Assembly: GCA_964503045.1 (NCBI GenBank)
Contig: CAZCZI010000028.1
Coordinates: 1-64,000, forward strand
Direction of reading: 5' to 3'
DNA: 64,000 nucleotides
DNA from: CAYZJR01 sp964503045
GTDB lineage: Bacteria; Cyanobacteriota; Vampirovibrionia; Obscuribacterales; Obscuribacteraceae
Part shown: positions 34,901 to 42,966 of the stretch, one piece after another
Layout: every line of letters begins with the position of its first letter
How positions within the stretch are numbered: the stretch's first letter is position 1
Translations under genes and position numbers: made by a program
The notes under the pieces: model-generated
The model's input: the letters and a program-made list of their open reading frames with translations, nothing else
Databases searched by the model: none
Told to the model about the DNA's origin: nothing

Positions 34901-36734
34901 CGTTGGCACTGCCTCTGGTGTTGATGCGTGTAATCGTTTCACCAAGAGTATTCGGAATTGGGTCGACAATTCCGAGACGTTTCCGCACCACATCCAGGTC
35001 ATCGCCACTGGTGACACCCACCAACAAGTTGCCGTCAGGCAGATCGCGGGGAACAGGCAGACTCAATTGCATCACCTTTTCCGGCTCGTTGAAAGGATGC
35101 ACGACGCAATTGACCGTCACGCTCTCGCCAGGTTCCACCACAGATTTGTCGAGATATACACGCTCGATGCGTGCTGTTTTTCTGCCGTCTTCAAGAACGA
35201 TGTCCAACTTCACTCGTTTGATCTTCGCGGACTCAAACGTGTTGTTCATGATCTTGTTGGTCGAGTTCGATACAAGAGATCCCACAGGATCCAACATCGA
35301 GCGAAAACGCAGACCGGACGCACTTAGAGTGTGTGCAGAAAAGTTGCTGGAGAAACGATCGCTTCGATGAATTGCTGCATGCCCTTCTACTTCGATAGTG
35401 GTGTTTACCTTCGCAATATAGGGTGCAGTCGATTGGTGCGTCGCATCGACTGCAGACATCGCAGTCGCCGACAAGAGATCAGGGGTAAGGTCAGGATGAT
35501 CGACAATATTGCAGTCATACTTGCGGCGCAACTGTCTCGTTTCATCGGTGACGGTAAACGTAGCTGGAATCATGTGGGAGGATCGTCCAGTCACACCTCC
35601 GACAGACCAAGGTCTGTCCGAGACCATCGCACCAACTACATTCATTGGTGAGGCGAGTTTGAAGGATACGGCGAGGCTGGGAAGAATTTCGTGCACATAG
35701 GCGCTGGCCATCGGGAAGTCGACCGGTCCTGCAGAAAGAAACGAGTGGCCGAATGCCAAAATCTTTCCGTTGAAGTTTTGCGTGGCAGTCCCGGTCGCTT
35801 GAGACGAAAAGTCGCCAGTGGTCAGCAAGACGCTGATGGCGCCGCCCGGTGCAATGGTCGAGGCTGATGACGGTGTAGCAGATGCAACAAGCTTCTTATC
35901 TGCACTGTTCTTCTGGGTTGACGGTGAACGGCCTTTGTTTTTTGAGAGAGTGCGCGCCGCGGTTGCGTATTTAGCCAAAGAAGGATCAAGACCACCGGCA
36001 GAGCCGGAGTTTACGAGCAGCCCATAGCGTCCGAGCCGCTCGCTTAGGAAACTTTCTGCTTGAGGTGAAAATCCTGCCAGCGCAACCGGCGACATGAGTG
36101 GCACCATCCGTGGTGCTCCACCTGACACGCCGTGAGGTTGTGTAGCCTCTGGACTTTCCGAGACCGCCGAAGGCAATGTCGGAATATGTCCAATGTGCGT
36201 CTTGCGCAGATGTTCGGGCAGATCAAGCTGAGCCATTGAATCGAGCATGTCGACAATCGGGGTTACACCAGCAATCGGTTCTTTGGAAAAATCGAATCCA
36301 AATGAAAGGGCGCCGACAAGTTTGCCGTTGACATAAATGGGACTTCCGGACATGCCGCGAACGACGTTGTTTTTTCCCATCGACTCGGCGGCGATGCGAA
36401 TCAAAATTGCATTGCGACCGTTGATTACGTTTTTGAGAACGCCAATCACCTTGATGGGAAACTTTTCAATGGTCGTGCCATGGAAAACCGATAGTCCATA
36501 GCCTTCCATGCCGGGCTTCAGATCCGTCTCGAGCATATACTCGCCGGCACGCAAGTACTTATGCACAAAAGAAGTGTCGGTCGAGTTGCCATAGACTACA
36601 GCTCTTCCCTGCGACTTCGCCGCCAACTCTTCACAAGACGCAGGCATGTTTATGCTGGAGAGTCCCACCAACAAGGCCAGAGCCAACTGCGCCAACAAGC
36701 TGACTTCGTTACGGGCGCACCATCTGATTGCCAT
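31953..36734 (-). CDS. Giant exported S55 (SpoIVB-type) peptidase with beta-propeller
   Basis: 1593 residues from ATG 36734 (TTG one codon earlier). Signal peptide about 1-35. S55 serine-peptidase domain about 60-450; the catalytic Ser sits in RGMSGSPIYVNGKL (about 128-141). A beta-propeller-like region of LYVA/LYIGA repeats spans about 785-1085 (GSGKVYKV, LYVATAGSGKLMRL). Then come two Ig/FN3-like segments, a Lys/Glu/Asp/Pro-rich linker of about 170 residues (1260-1430) and a C-terminal beta domain. SpoIVB cleaves a membrane-bound regulator in Bacillus; here no sporulation genes are seen. Likely an exported regulatory protease with a sensing propeller. Its substrate is unknown. Confidence 0.85.
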   Translation of the reverse strand: MAIRWCARNEVSLLAQLALALLVGLSSINMPASCEELAAKSQGRAVVYGNSTDTSFVHKYLRAGEYMLETDLKPGMEGYGLSVFHGTTIEKFPIKVIGVLKNVINGRNAILIRIAAESMGKNNVVRGMSGSPIYVNGKLVGALSFGFDFSKEPIAGVTPIVDMLDSMAQLDLPEHLRKTHIGHIPTLPSAVSESPEATQPHGVSGGAPRMVPLMSPVALAGFSPQAESFLSERLGRYGLLVNSGSAGGLDPSLAKYATAARTLSKNKGRSPSTQKNSADKKLVASATPSSASTIAPGGAISVLLTTGDFSSQATGTATQNFNGKILAFGHSFLSAGPVDFPMASAYVHEILPSLAVSFKLASPMNVVGAMVSDRPWSVGGVTGRSSHMIPATFTVTDETRQLRRKYDCNIVDHPDLTPDLLSATAMSAVDATHQSTAPYIAKVNTTIEVEGHAAIHRSDRFSSNFSAHTLSASGLRFRSMLDPVGSLVSNSTNKIMNNTFESAKIKRVKLDIVLEDGRKTARIERVYLDKSVVEPGESVTVNCVVHPFNEPEKVMQLSLPVPRDLPDGNLLVGVTSGDDLDVVRKRLGIVDPIPNTLGETITRINTRGSANALCAVVALPDHSIHVGSMVLPGPPAHWNRLFFSDRYTRGPILVKGEERASASTDYLLDGGHIISVEVKRPDKVLAKAAPFTGASSGSQVPMDGIFVTDQARKVLEAVKKLDTATSTAVATKTDGTPWFTPKEYPHSRLTQLWRQESESAFRQGKCDAVTLDGWGRLMPGFKMLEHDRLTEDTRIWSSVYSDGYLYVAASDRVVRWKPGMDKPELVADLGGIAIPAMVADSGVVYAACVPSGRVVAISANKGKFVQQVVFQCPDPVIASMDIDNNGNLYIGAAGSGKVYKVEKGHGGTMLVDSGQAHVTCLWFSEKEKKLYIGTGEKGCVFSVQADGSLKTEYQSSDHIVTGVARDSSGSLYVATAGSGKLMRLNRKGEMQTLATSQAFYTLIYDEKDDCVYTGDAEGDITQARVEPLSGVPYLVPVFHTEQEAVTSVVLNRASGQLLATTANLPSIMAFEIETAPDTQPTYVSQIKDGDRLTKWMHVRLYGLYNDSFNGLNKTVKVETRTGDSSQPDSSWSAWKESTFTNDGFSIDSPGGRYFQYRLTWNRKALPTDKSDNVSSKSDAHSGLGPDTRSSWEKNASIHRVEVTFIGKNQTPKIASVAPISGTVIAGKHEFTVTASDPDQDNLDLNLDISSDRGGSWKSLAANVRPKHTKKEEEKKTDSSSDKESDSTKKADTKEGDAKPSETKSSSDDSKSTETKPPEPGDPTDKSQDGQDVPPDPDKIHSSKTDTIYLESSPILRRKDKDGDKPKEEKKGEEKKDSDKAKEEEKNGKNPEPKSADKSAEKKPDGKDESTKPDKTVEKKDDKAAAKNKLLQMLSNVAQGKTEGAPTSEKFTWSWDTTKHKDGAYLLRFIVSDQPSTGIEDAKTYSYKSIVVDNSKPKIDSVECKEVDGRWVLRVVAEDTTQIANAIFNVGSEEPWALVPIEGTVADSQKVVLGAEGFPIPKGTHKLEVQVWDRAGNSQTRTISVVSHSGRKAN

Positions 36735-36942
36735 CAAAAATCACCAAACATAATCTGACGCGCACATTACAGCGATATAACCGCATCGGCACGGTACCTT
36801 TTTGCGCGTAATCAATCATCCTAACACAGCAAGAGGACTGAAAGAGTCTGGTAGAATCAGCTTCGTTCGGCATCAGGAAAGGACAGATTTGTCCTATCGC
36901 CAAAGATGATGGTCGCGACAAATCCGCGAAATTCTTGAAATC

Positions 36943-37719
36943 ATGCAAAACACTCTATTCAAAACTTTTCCCCTTCTGGTAACCGTTTGCGCTTTCGCCA
37001 GCAGCGTTCATATTGCCTGCGCTCAATCAGGCTCTCCCGTGCCCGGAGGCGGAGTTCAATCGTCCGCGGCGCCGATGCCAGGCAGCGGCAGCCGATGGAA
37101 CAACGCAGCGCAACCACAAAGGTCAGCGTCTCCAGCGAGTCTGCCTACCACCGGCGGTTTTGGGTCGCCGGCACCAGGCGCGTTTGTTCAAGACCAGTCA
37201 GTGGGTCAAAGCCGCTATAGACAGTTGCCCCTCTCCGTAACCGACGCAAAACTGCGAGTGGAAGAACTCCGCAACTTGCTTGCAATCAGCCGTCCTCAGG
37301 AGATTCAAGACAGCATTTTCACAATGTGCGAATGGTTGCAAGAGATGGCTGACGCGCACTGGAAGATGTCGGCTTCGTTTGGAAAGAACGATGCTACTAA
37401 ATTGCAAAGCCAACAAGAGCGGCAGACAGCACTCAAGATCAGCCAACTAAAACATCAGGCGATGCTTTTGAAAGCCGATGTTTTGATCAAGCAAAAACGG
37501 TTTCCCGAAGCATTGTCACCGCTGGTCGACATCGTAGTGGCTGAGCCTCGCACGGCAACCGGACAGGCAGCCTATCAGAGACTGCAAGAACTGGGCTTTG
37601 CTGAAGAGATTGCCCAGCCGTCGTTTACCGCCGAAGATGCAGCACAAATGCCGATATCTGCTGCTACGGCAAACGCTCAGGTCAAGCCACAATCGGCAAG
37701 CGCGCTTAAAAAGCACTAG
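36943..37719 (+). CDS. Exported Gly/Pro/Ser-rich protein with helical C-terminus
   Basis: 258 residues. Signal peptide about 1-28 (ending IACAQSG), then a disordered roughly 60-residue Gly/Pro/Ser segment, then a helical part (about 90-210) with repeats of Lys/Gln/Leu. LKADVLIKQKRFPEAL resembles a TPR helix pair. Divergent from the S55 peptidase gene across 200 bp. Family not recognised. Confidence 0.65.
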   Translation: MQNTLFKTFPLLVTVCAFASSVHIACAQSGSPVPGGGVQSSAAPMPGSGSRWNNAAQPQRSASPASLPTTGGFGSPAPGAFVQDQSVGQSRYRQLPLSVTDAKLRVEELRNLLAISRPQEIQDSIFTMCEWLQEMADAHWKMSASFGKNDATKLQSQQERQTALKISQLKHQAMLLKADVLIKQKRFPEALSPLVDIVVAEPRTATGQAAYQRLQELGFAEEIAQPSFTAEDAAQMPISAATANAQVKPQSASALKKH

Positions 37720-37727
37720 TTCGTGAC

Positions 37728-37751
37728 AGCGGTATCGCCAGCGGTACCGCT
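37728..37751. terminator. Hairpin between convergent genes
   Basis: Stem AGCGGTA / TACCGCT with a 10-nt loop, between the stops of the exported protein (37719) and YciI (37752). No U-run on either side, so only a weak bidirectional terminator candidate. Confidence 0.35.
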
Positions 37752-38069
37752 CTATCGAGTCGAATGCTCCGGGGTTTTCACAAAGCTCGGGCCAACGCGG
37801 CATTTGTTTACTTCGACTTTCTTCCACACTCCGCCGGTCATGTAGGGCTCTGCCTCGAGCCATTGATCGACGGCTTCTCTCGAAGTGAAATCACATATCA
37901 TCGCCGAGCCGATCATTCTGTCGGAATCGTCAAGAATAGCAGCGGCATATAACAATGTTCCATCCGCCTTCATCTTGTCGCCCAAAGCAAGATGAGCTTC
38001 GCGCGCAGCCATGCGCCGCTCGAGGGCTTTTTCATCGGTGCCGTCATAGCCTAAAACGAGAAACTGCAT
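37752..38069 (-). CDS. YciI-family protein
   Basis: 105 residues from ATG 38069, 7 nt after AGGAGG (the frame continues to 38153 but the ribosome site decides). Ferredoxin-like fold: MQFLVLGYDGTDEKALERRM, EAHLALGDKMKADG, GSAMICDFTSREAVDQWLEAEPY. YciI-like proteins may be small hydrolases or binding proteins; the family His (EAHL) and Asp are present. Single gene. Confidence 0.85.
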   Translation of the reverse strand: MQFLVLGYDGTDEKALERRMAAREAHLALGDKMKADGTLLYAAAILDDSDRMIGSAMICDFTSREAVDQWLEAEPYMTGGVWKKVEVNKCRVGPSFVKTPEHSTR

Positions 38070-38235
38070 GCTTTTCCTCCTGCGCTTCGAAACAGGATCG
38101 TACCGAATTGCCGACCACTTCGCCCAGTGGCCCGGAAGAATTGGCATTTTCAATAAATAAATTCCAGTTAAATTTCATGAAAAGGATTAGAATGAGTAGG
38201 ACGTGTTCGAAGTTCAGATTCGAGGAGAACGCCCA

Positions 38236-38967
38236 ATGTTGAAGACGGCCCGCAGCTTAAGCGTGTTCATTTCTGTCGTGGCAGCCATATCGACTCCTTT
38301 AGCCGCGTTCAGCGAACCCCTCAAGGGTGGCGTTTCCGAAACAGGTGCGATACAAAGCCCGCCTAGTGACTATGGCAATTATGGCTATCCGGCTCCGCAG
38401 ATGGTTCAGCCGCAGCAACCATTGCAGGGTCAAGTACGAGAACAACGACCGCCGCAGCGTAAGGTCCTCAACGGCAACGCGCAACAACAGGCCCCGCTGC
38501 AACAACGGCAACCGATACAGATGAGTGTCCAGCAACGGCCGCCGTTGCAAATGAATGTTCAGCAGTCTGTAGAATTGCCGCCCCAATTTATGGGGGCATG
38601 GCTCGTTAGAGGACAACGCACCAAAGTTGAGTCTCTACCGCAATATCAAAGCGCGATGGACGGCATTTTCGCGATGCAAACCCAAAACATCTGGCGCATC
38701 ACCGGCAACCCGCAAATGGGCTATCAGCTTGGCTCCGACACAGGCGCGACGATGCCATTGCAAGTAGTGGAGTGCAACGGTGCCACCGCAACAATTCGCT
38801 ACCAACATCCGATGAAGAACACCATGATTCAAGAGGCTGTGGTTATGCAATTGGTCAATGGCGGAATGCAATTTAATGGATTTGAACGGCTATCCGTCGT
38901 AAAACCTGGGGAAGGACCACCCAGAGCTAAGGTAACCTATCAGTTGCAGGGGCAACGTCAAAGATAG
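38236..38967 (+). CDS. Exported Gln/Pro-rich protein of unknown function
   Basis: 243 residues from ATG 38236, with GAGGAGA 7 nt upstream (frame open from 38203). Signal peptide about 1-27. A disordered Gln/Pro/Arg segment (about 50-115) with QQRPPLQMNVQQ-like repeats, then a beta-rich C-terminal domain (about 120-243) starting LPPQFMGAWLVRGQRTKVE. I do not recognise the family. Confidence 0.65.
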   Translation: MLKTARSLSVFISVVAAISTPLAAFSEPLKGGVSETGAIQSPPSDYGNYGYPAPQMVQPQQPLQGQVREQRPPQRKVLNGNAQQQAPLQQRQPIQMSVQQRPPLQMNVQQSVELPPQFMGAWLVRGQRTKVESLPQYQSAMDGIFAMQTQNIWRITGNPQMGYQLGSDTGATMPLQVVECNGATATIRYQHPMKNTMIQEAVVMQLVNGGMQFNGFERLSVVKPGEGPPRAKVTYQLQGQRQR

Positions 38968-38984
38968 ACAGCCCATGTCATGAG

Positions 38985-39017
38985 CATCACGCATCACGTG
39001 ACGCGTGGTGACGCTGG
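38985..39017. repeat. Imperfect inverted repeat between two exported-protein genes
   Basis: Left arm GCATCACGCATCAC pairs with GTGACGCGTGGTGACGC through several G-U pairs. No T-run. The ATCACG/GTGAC theme resembles the 15-bp array near 20 kb, but it is not the same unit. Confidence 0.4.
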
Positions 39018-39039
39018 TTAACGGAATCCCGGATTAGAT

Positions 39040-39936
39040 ATGTTGGCAAGAAAGCTTATTTCTCGAATGCTTGGAAGTGCATTGCTGAGTGCAGTGCTCC
39101 TTTGTGCGCTATTCGATGCGGCGAGGGCGCAAGGGGAAGCCCAATTGAAGCCCCCAATCGCTCAACCCGCTCAAACAATCCCGTCTGGTGCAGCGACTCA
39201 AACCGCAACACCGTCGGAGCCTCAACCGAGAACCAGAAAAGCACAATCAAAGAATCAAAAGAGCGCTCAGCCTCAAGATAGCGATACCATCGATGATCCC
39301 ACCGAAAAAGCGATTCCCGCCACGGCAACCTTGAATGCTCTTGCTGAAACCTCAGGCGTGGAAGGCGAGGTGAAAAGGCTGCCGGGCTGCCCGTTGACGA
39401 ACTATAAGGGCAAGCCGCTAGAGTTCATTGAGATGAAGATCAAAAACAACAGTTCTCAACCAATTGTTGTTCTTGGAAATCTTGTGTTGGCGCAGCTGGA
39501 CGGTCCATCAAGCAATGACGGTAATGTTGTGTCTGCTGTTGCGCCGCAGTCCGAATCGACTTTGGAGAAGAATTCTCGTTCGACACTTTCGAAGCGCGGA
39601 AAGTTTGCGGTTGCTGCGGTATCGGTCTCAACCATCGGTCTTGGCGGTCCCATCTTTCATGAAATGCTGAACCCCAACGAAAACAGAAAGCGCAATCTCG
39701 GAATCGCGTTGGGCCGCGACGGCGCTCGGCACGAGATCGAAAGCGAGCGATTCACGCGCAGGCTGGTTATGCCCGGAGATGAGACCTCCGGCTGGTTTGG
39801 CTTTGATGTGCCGCCGCAGTCGAAGCTAACAGATATAAGAGTGCCGGTTCTTTTCGCGCCGTTCGATCTGCCGTCGGGCGCGCTCGTTTTATCGGTAAAG
39901 GGACTGAAAGTCAGCACAGGCGCTCCACAACCTTAA
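39040..39936 (+). CDS. Exported protein of unknown function
   Basis: 298 residues. Signal peptide about 1-31 (ending ARAQGEA). Disordered Pro/Gln/Thr segment about 35-95, then a compact domain with KPLEFIEMKIKNNSSQPIVVLGN and a hydrophobic stretch at about 185-205 (FAVAAVSVSTIGLGGP), followed by a PPQSKLTDIRVPVLF beta part. Family not recognised. A cyclophilin gene follows in the same direction. Confidence 0.6.
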   Translation: MLARKLISRMLGSALLSAVLLCALFDAARAQGEAQLKPPIAQPAQTIPSGAATQTATPSEPQPRTRKAQSKNQKSAQPQDSDTIDDPTEKAIPATATLNALAETSGVEGEVKRLPGCPLTNYKGKPLEFIEMKIKNNSSQPIVVLGNLVLAQLDGPSSNDGNVVSAVAPQSESTLEKNSRSTLSKRGKFAVAAVSVSTIGLGGPIFHEMLNPNENRKRNLGIALGRDGARHEIESERFTRRLVMPGDETSGWFGFDVPPQSKLTDIRVPVLFAPFDLPSGALVLSVKGLKVSTGAPQP

Positions 39937-40064
39937 CCTTAAATCGTGCAGAATCCGGCTGGCAAGCTCGCGATCAAAAATTCCAAAAATACAACGATCA
40001 GCCTTTGGAAGAGACCAAGCTGCTAAAATTAGAACCTCGTCACAGTCAAATAGGAGTTGCAAGG

Positions 40065-40634
40065 ATGATCAGCAGATTGTCTGTAAAAACAACGGTGGTA
40101 TCGCTTTTGGTGGCATTTATGTCAATGTTCTTCATTGCCGCCGAAAGTATCGCTGCTCCCGCCAAGAAACCTTCAGCCGGTAGCGATCCTGTGGTGGTAT
40201 TCGAAACACCCAGAGGCACCATCAAAGTTCAAATCTTTAAGAGCGAAGCTCCAATCACCGCCGCCAACTTTCTAGACCTCGTCGGCAAGGGCTTCTACAA
40301 CGGTCTTACATTCCATAGAGTGGAGCCGAACTTCTGCGTGCAGGGTGGCGATCCACAAGGTAATGGCACCGGTGGTTACGTAGACCCACAAACCAAAGCA
40401 AGACGGACGATACCATTAGAAACAAAGCCACAACTCACGCACGACACAGGCGTAATTGCAATGGCGAGATCTAGCGCTCCCAATTCCGCAAGCTGTCAGT
40501 TTTATTTCACGTTGTCTCCACAACACGGACTGGACGGCAGTTACGCTGTGTTTGGCAAAGTTATCGATGGAATGAACGTCGTGCAATCGATTCAAATCGG
40601 CGACAAAATGACCAAAGTTTATCTGTCTAAGTAA
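40065..40634 (+). CDS. Exported cyclophilin-type peptidyl-prolyl isomerase
   Basis: 189 residues from ATG 40065, with AGGAG 9 nt upstream (frame open from 40005). Signal peptide/anchor about 1-31 (SLLVAFMSMFFIAAESIAA). Cyclophilin core: GFYNGLTFHRVEPNFCVQGG, then MARSSAPNSASCQFYFTL and FGKVIDGMNVV. Catalytic Arg is in FHRV and a conserved Gln in the VQGG segment. Folds proline-containing envelope proteins. Its close paralogue follows at 40690 without a signal peptide. Confidence 0.9.
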   Translation: MISRLSVKTTVVSLLVAFMSMFFIAAESIAAPAKKPSAGSDPVVVFETPRGTIKVQIFKSEAPITAANFLDLVGKGFYNGLTFHRVEPNFCVQGGDPQGNGTGGYVDPQTKARRTIPLETKPQLTHDTGVIAMARSSAPNSASCQFYFTLSPQHGLDGSYAVFGKVIDGMNVVQSIQIGDKMTKVYLSK

Positions 40635-40689
40635 CCTGGAAACATCAAAACCAGACAAATTCCAAATTACATCGAGGAGATAATTCAAC

Positions 40690-41160
40690 ATGAGCGACCC
40701 TATTGTCGTAATGGAAACAACCAAGGGCAAAATCAAAGTTCAAATCTATAGCTCGGAAGTTCAAGCCACTGCCAACAACTTTCTTGACCTGGTGATGAAA
40801 GGCTTCTACAACGGGCTCATCTTCCACAGATACGAACCTGGTTTTTGCATTCAGGGCGGCTGCCCGGAGGGCACCGGATACGGTGGCTACAGAGATCCGG
40901 CAACCAACAAAGAACGCAACATTCCTCTTGAAGTCAAACCGAACTTGAAGCACAGCGAAGCCGGTGTAATCGCCATGGCACGCTCCAACGATCCTAACTC
41001 CGCCAGCTCTCAGTTTTACTTCACTTTGGGACCGGCTAATTTCCTGGACATGCAATATGCAGTGTTCGGCAAAGCAATAGAAGGACTAGACGTGATCATG
41101 CAACTCCGCAAAGGAGACAAAATGGTCAACGTTTCTGTTCTAGAGCCCGCTGCTCGCTAG
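40690..41160 (+). CDS. Cytoplasmic cyclophilin-type peptidyl-prolyl isomerase
   Basis: 156 residues, ATG after GAGGAGA. Same core as its neighbour: GFYNGLIFHRYEPGFCIQGG, MARSNDPNSASSQFYFTLG, FGKAIEGLDVI. No signal peptide. The two genes are 55 bp apart and share about half of their core by eye, so they are probably a tandem duplication with split locations. A strong terminator follows. Confidence 0.92.
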   Translation: MSDPIVVMETTKGKIKVQIYSSEVQATANNFLDLVMKGFYNGLIFHRYEPGFCIQGGCPEGTGYGGYRDPATNKERNIPLEVKPNLKHSEAGVIAMARSNDPNSASSQFYFTLGPANFLDMQYAVFGKAIEGLDVIMQLRKGDKMVNVSVLEPAAR

Positions 41161-41179
41161 AAGAAGTCGCCAAGATCTT

Positions 41180-41226
41180 TCACGCAATCGCATTGACGTT
41201 GAGTCGAAGTGATTGCGTGATTTTTT
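41180..41226 (+). terminator. Rho-independent terminator after the cyclophilin pair
   Basis: Stem TCACGCAATC (41180-41189) with GATTGCGTGA (41211-41220), a 21-nt loop that can form a smaller inner stem, then TTTTTTG. Serves the plus-strand cyclophilins; the convergent ftsX stop lies just beyond. Confidence 0.85.
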
Positions 41227-41229
41227 GTT

Positions 41230-42099
41230 CTAGATCTTCAGATATCTACCGGAAGTCCAGGCTCCACCGCCGGCGCCGACTGCCAGACCTAAGGAGAGAA
41301 GCACGAGGAAGGTTTGCTGCAATCCAAAAGCAATATTTTTGGGAAGGAACGGCGCGATACTTAAGAGCTGCTCTTGGATGTATGGGTCAATGTACCATCC
41401 AATCAAACCTAAGACTCCCACGGCGAGAACCGCTGCAAATGCGCCATAAGCAGCGCCCTGCAAAACGAACGGACACTTGATGTAGAAATGTCCGACACCC
41501 ATGAGACTGAGAATTTCAATTTCGCGATGTCTTGCTTGAATTACAAGGTGAATAGTGTTGCCTATAACAGTAAGCGTCGCAAAGCTCAAGGCAGCAGTGA
41601 CGACAATGCCTGCAATCTCGAGGAAATGCCGAATATCGTTTATCTTTTTGGCGACCTTGAGCGGATATCGAATGTTTTCAATGCCGGTCAACAGTTTGAG
41701 CTTGGGCGCCACGATTTCAACTTGATCGGCGCTGAATAATCTAACGTGCAGCGTGTTTGGCAGCGGATTCGAAATTGCCGCAACTTTGAAAGTGTGCTGC
41801 ATTTCCTGCCATGCGACTTCTTTCGGGACGATTTCCACAAGCTGCACTTGGGGATACTGACTTACTTCTTTGGCAACTTTTTTGGGATCGACATCTTCTT
41901 TCAGGTATGCCGAAATCTCGAGTTGCGACCCCCATGCATTGACCAGATTTTTGAGCGACATGGTCAACATCAAGACGCCGCCGAAGATTGTCAGTGCAAT
42001 GGCCAAGATGCTGACGACCAGCCAATTTGACCAGCCACTATGTTTGAGTCCCAAGAGGGTCTCAATCACAATTCTGAACATAATGCGAAGCTGTCGCAT
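41230..42099 (-). CDS. ftsX: Cell-division protein FtsX
   Basis: 289 residues. N-terminal cytoplasmic piece, helix 1 (about 22-48), periplasmic loop with NPLPNTLHVRL near 110-120, then three helices to the C-terminus with the family LSLMGVGHFYIKCPF loop near 195. Forms the FtsEX complex that gates cell-wall hydrolases at the septum. Start ATG 42099 is 3 bp after the ftsE stop. Confidence 0.92.
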   Translation of the reverse strand: MRQLRIMFRIVIETLLGLKHSGWSNWLVVSILAIALTIFGGVLMLTMSLKNLVNAWGSQLEISAYLKEDVDPKKVAKEVSQYPQVQLVEIVPKEVAWQEMQHTFKVAAISNPLPNTLHVRLFSADQVEIVAPKLKLLTGIENIRYPLKVAKKINDIRHFLEIAGIVVTAALSFATLTVIGNTIHLVIQARHREIEILSLMGVGHFYIKCPFVLQGAAYGAFAAVLAVGVLGLIGWYIDPYIQEQLLSIAPFLPKNIAFGLQQTFLVLLSLGLAVGAGGGAWTSGRYLKI

Positions 42100-42102
42100 A
42101 AC

Positions 42103-42828
42103 CTAAAGCATTTTCTCCAAATCGAATGTTCCACTCTCATAAATCTCATTGCCCTGGTCATAAATTCCACTGTTGACGTCGGCAATGATCTCTCCATCGC
42201 GCAAGCCGATGACACGGCGCTTGAGCGCATTGACGATCGGTTGGTCGTGCGTGGAGATAAGAACAGTCGTGCCGCGCTGACTAATGCGCTCGAGCAGTTG
42301 AACGATTTCCAGCGATGTGGCAGGGTCGAGGTTGCCGGTTGGTTCATCGGCAAGCAGCACGGGCGGACCGTTTACTATGGCTCTGGCGATGCCTACTCTT
42401 TGTTGTTCGCCACCGGACAACTCTGACGGATAAGCGGTTGCCTTATGCTCGAGGTTCACCACATTTAGTGCACTGCCTACGCGCCGCGCTACATCTGCTT
42501 CGGCCACACCGAGCGCTCTAAGAATGTATGCGACATTGCTGAACACAGTCTGGCGCGGCAACAGTTTGTAGTCTTGAAAAACGATTCCGAGCCGTCTTCT
42601 CAAAAGCGGTATTTGACGGGCATGAAGACGGTTGAGATTTACACCACCGATATACACGTTGCCCGAACATGGAACCTCTTCTCGGTAGAGCAGCCGCATC
42701 AACGTTGACTTTCCTGCGCCCGATGGCCCGACAAGAAATGCGAACTCGCCCATGCTGATGTGCAAGTCGACGTTGTTGAGGGCGGGTCTTCCGCCATAAT
42801 TCTTGGAAACGTTCTGAAGTCGAATCAT
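42103..42828 (-). CDS. ftsE: Cell-division ATPase FtsE
   Basis: 241 residues. Walker A GPSGAGKST (about 35-43), Q-loop VFQDYKLL, signature LSGGEQQRVGIAR, Walker B LLADEPTGNLD, switch His STHDQ. The DYKLLP after the Q-loop is typical of FtsE. Cotranscribed with ftsX. Confidence 0.95.
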   Translation of the reverse strand: MIRLQNVSKNYGGRPALNNVDLHISMGEFAFLVGPSGAGKSTLMRLLYREEVPCSGNVYIGGVNLNRLHARQIPLLRRRLGIVFQDYKLLPRQTVFSNVAYILRALGVAEADVARRVGSALNVVNLEHKATAYPSELSGGEQQRVGIARAIVNGPPVLLADEPTGNLDPATSLEIVQLLERISQRGTTVLISTHDQPIVNALKRRVIGLRDGEIIADVNSGIYDQGNEIYESGTFDLEKML

Positions 42829-42905
42829 TGTCGCCTTAGAATCCGAGGAAATTCCTGTAAACTGCCAGTCTGTCTGCCTTGACGGAATTTAGAGTGAAGA
42901 CCCGA

Positions 42906-42914
42906 ATCATAACA
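42906..42914 (-). promoter_or_regulatory. Candidate extended -10 promoter of ftsEX
   Basis: Minus strand TGTTATGAT (TGn-TATGAT) about 80 bases before ftsE. No good -35. Confidence 0.3.
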
Positions 42915-42966
42915 CAGTAGTCAGAAGGAAGCCTTGAAAAGCTCAAATCTTCGATTCTGTTAAAAA

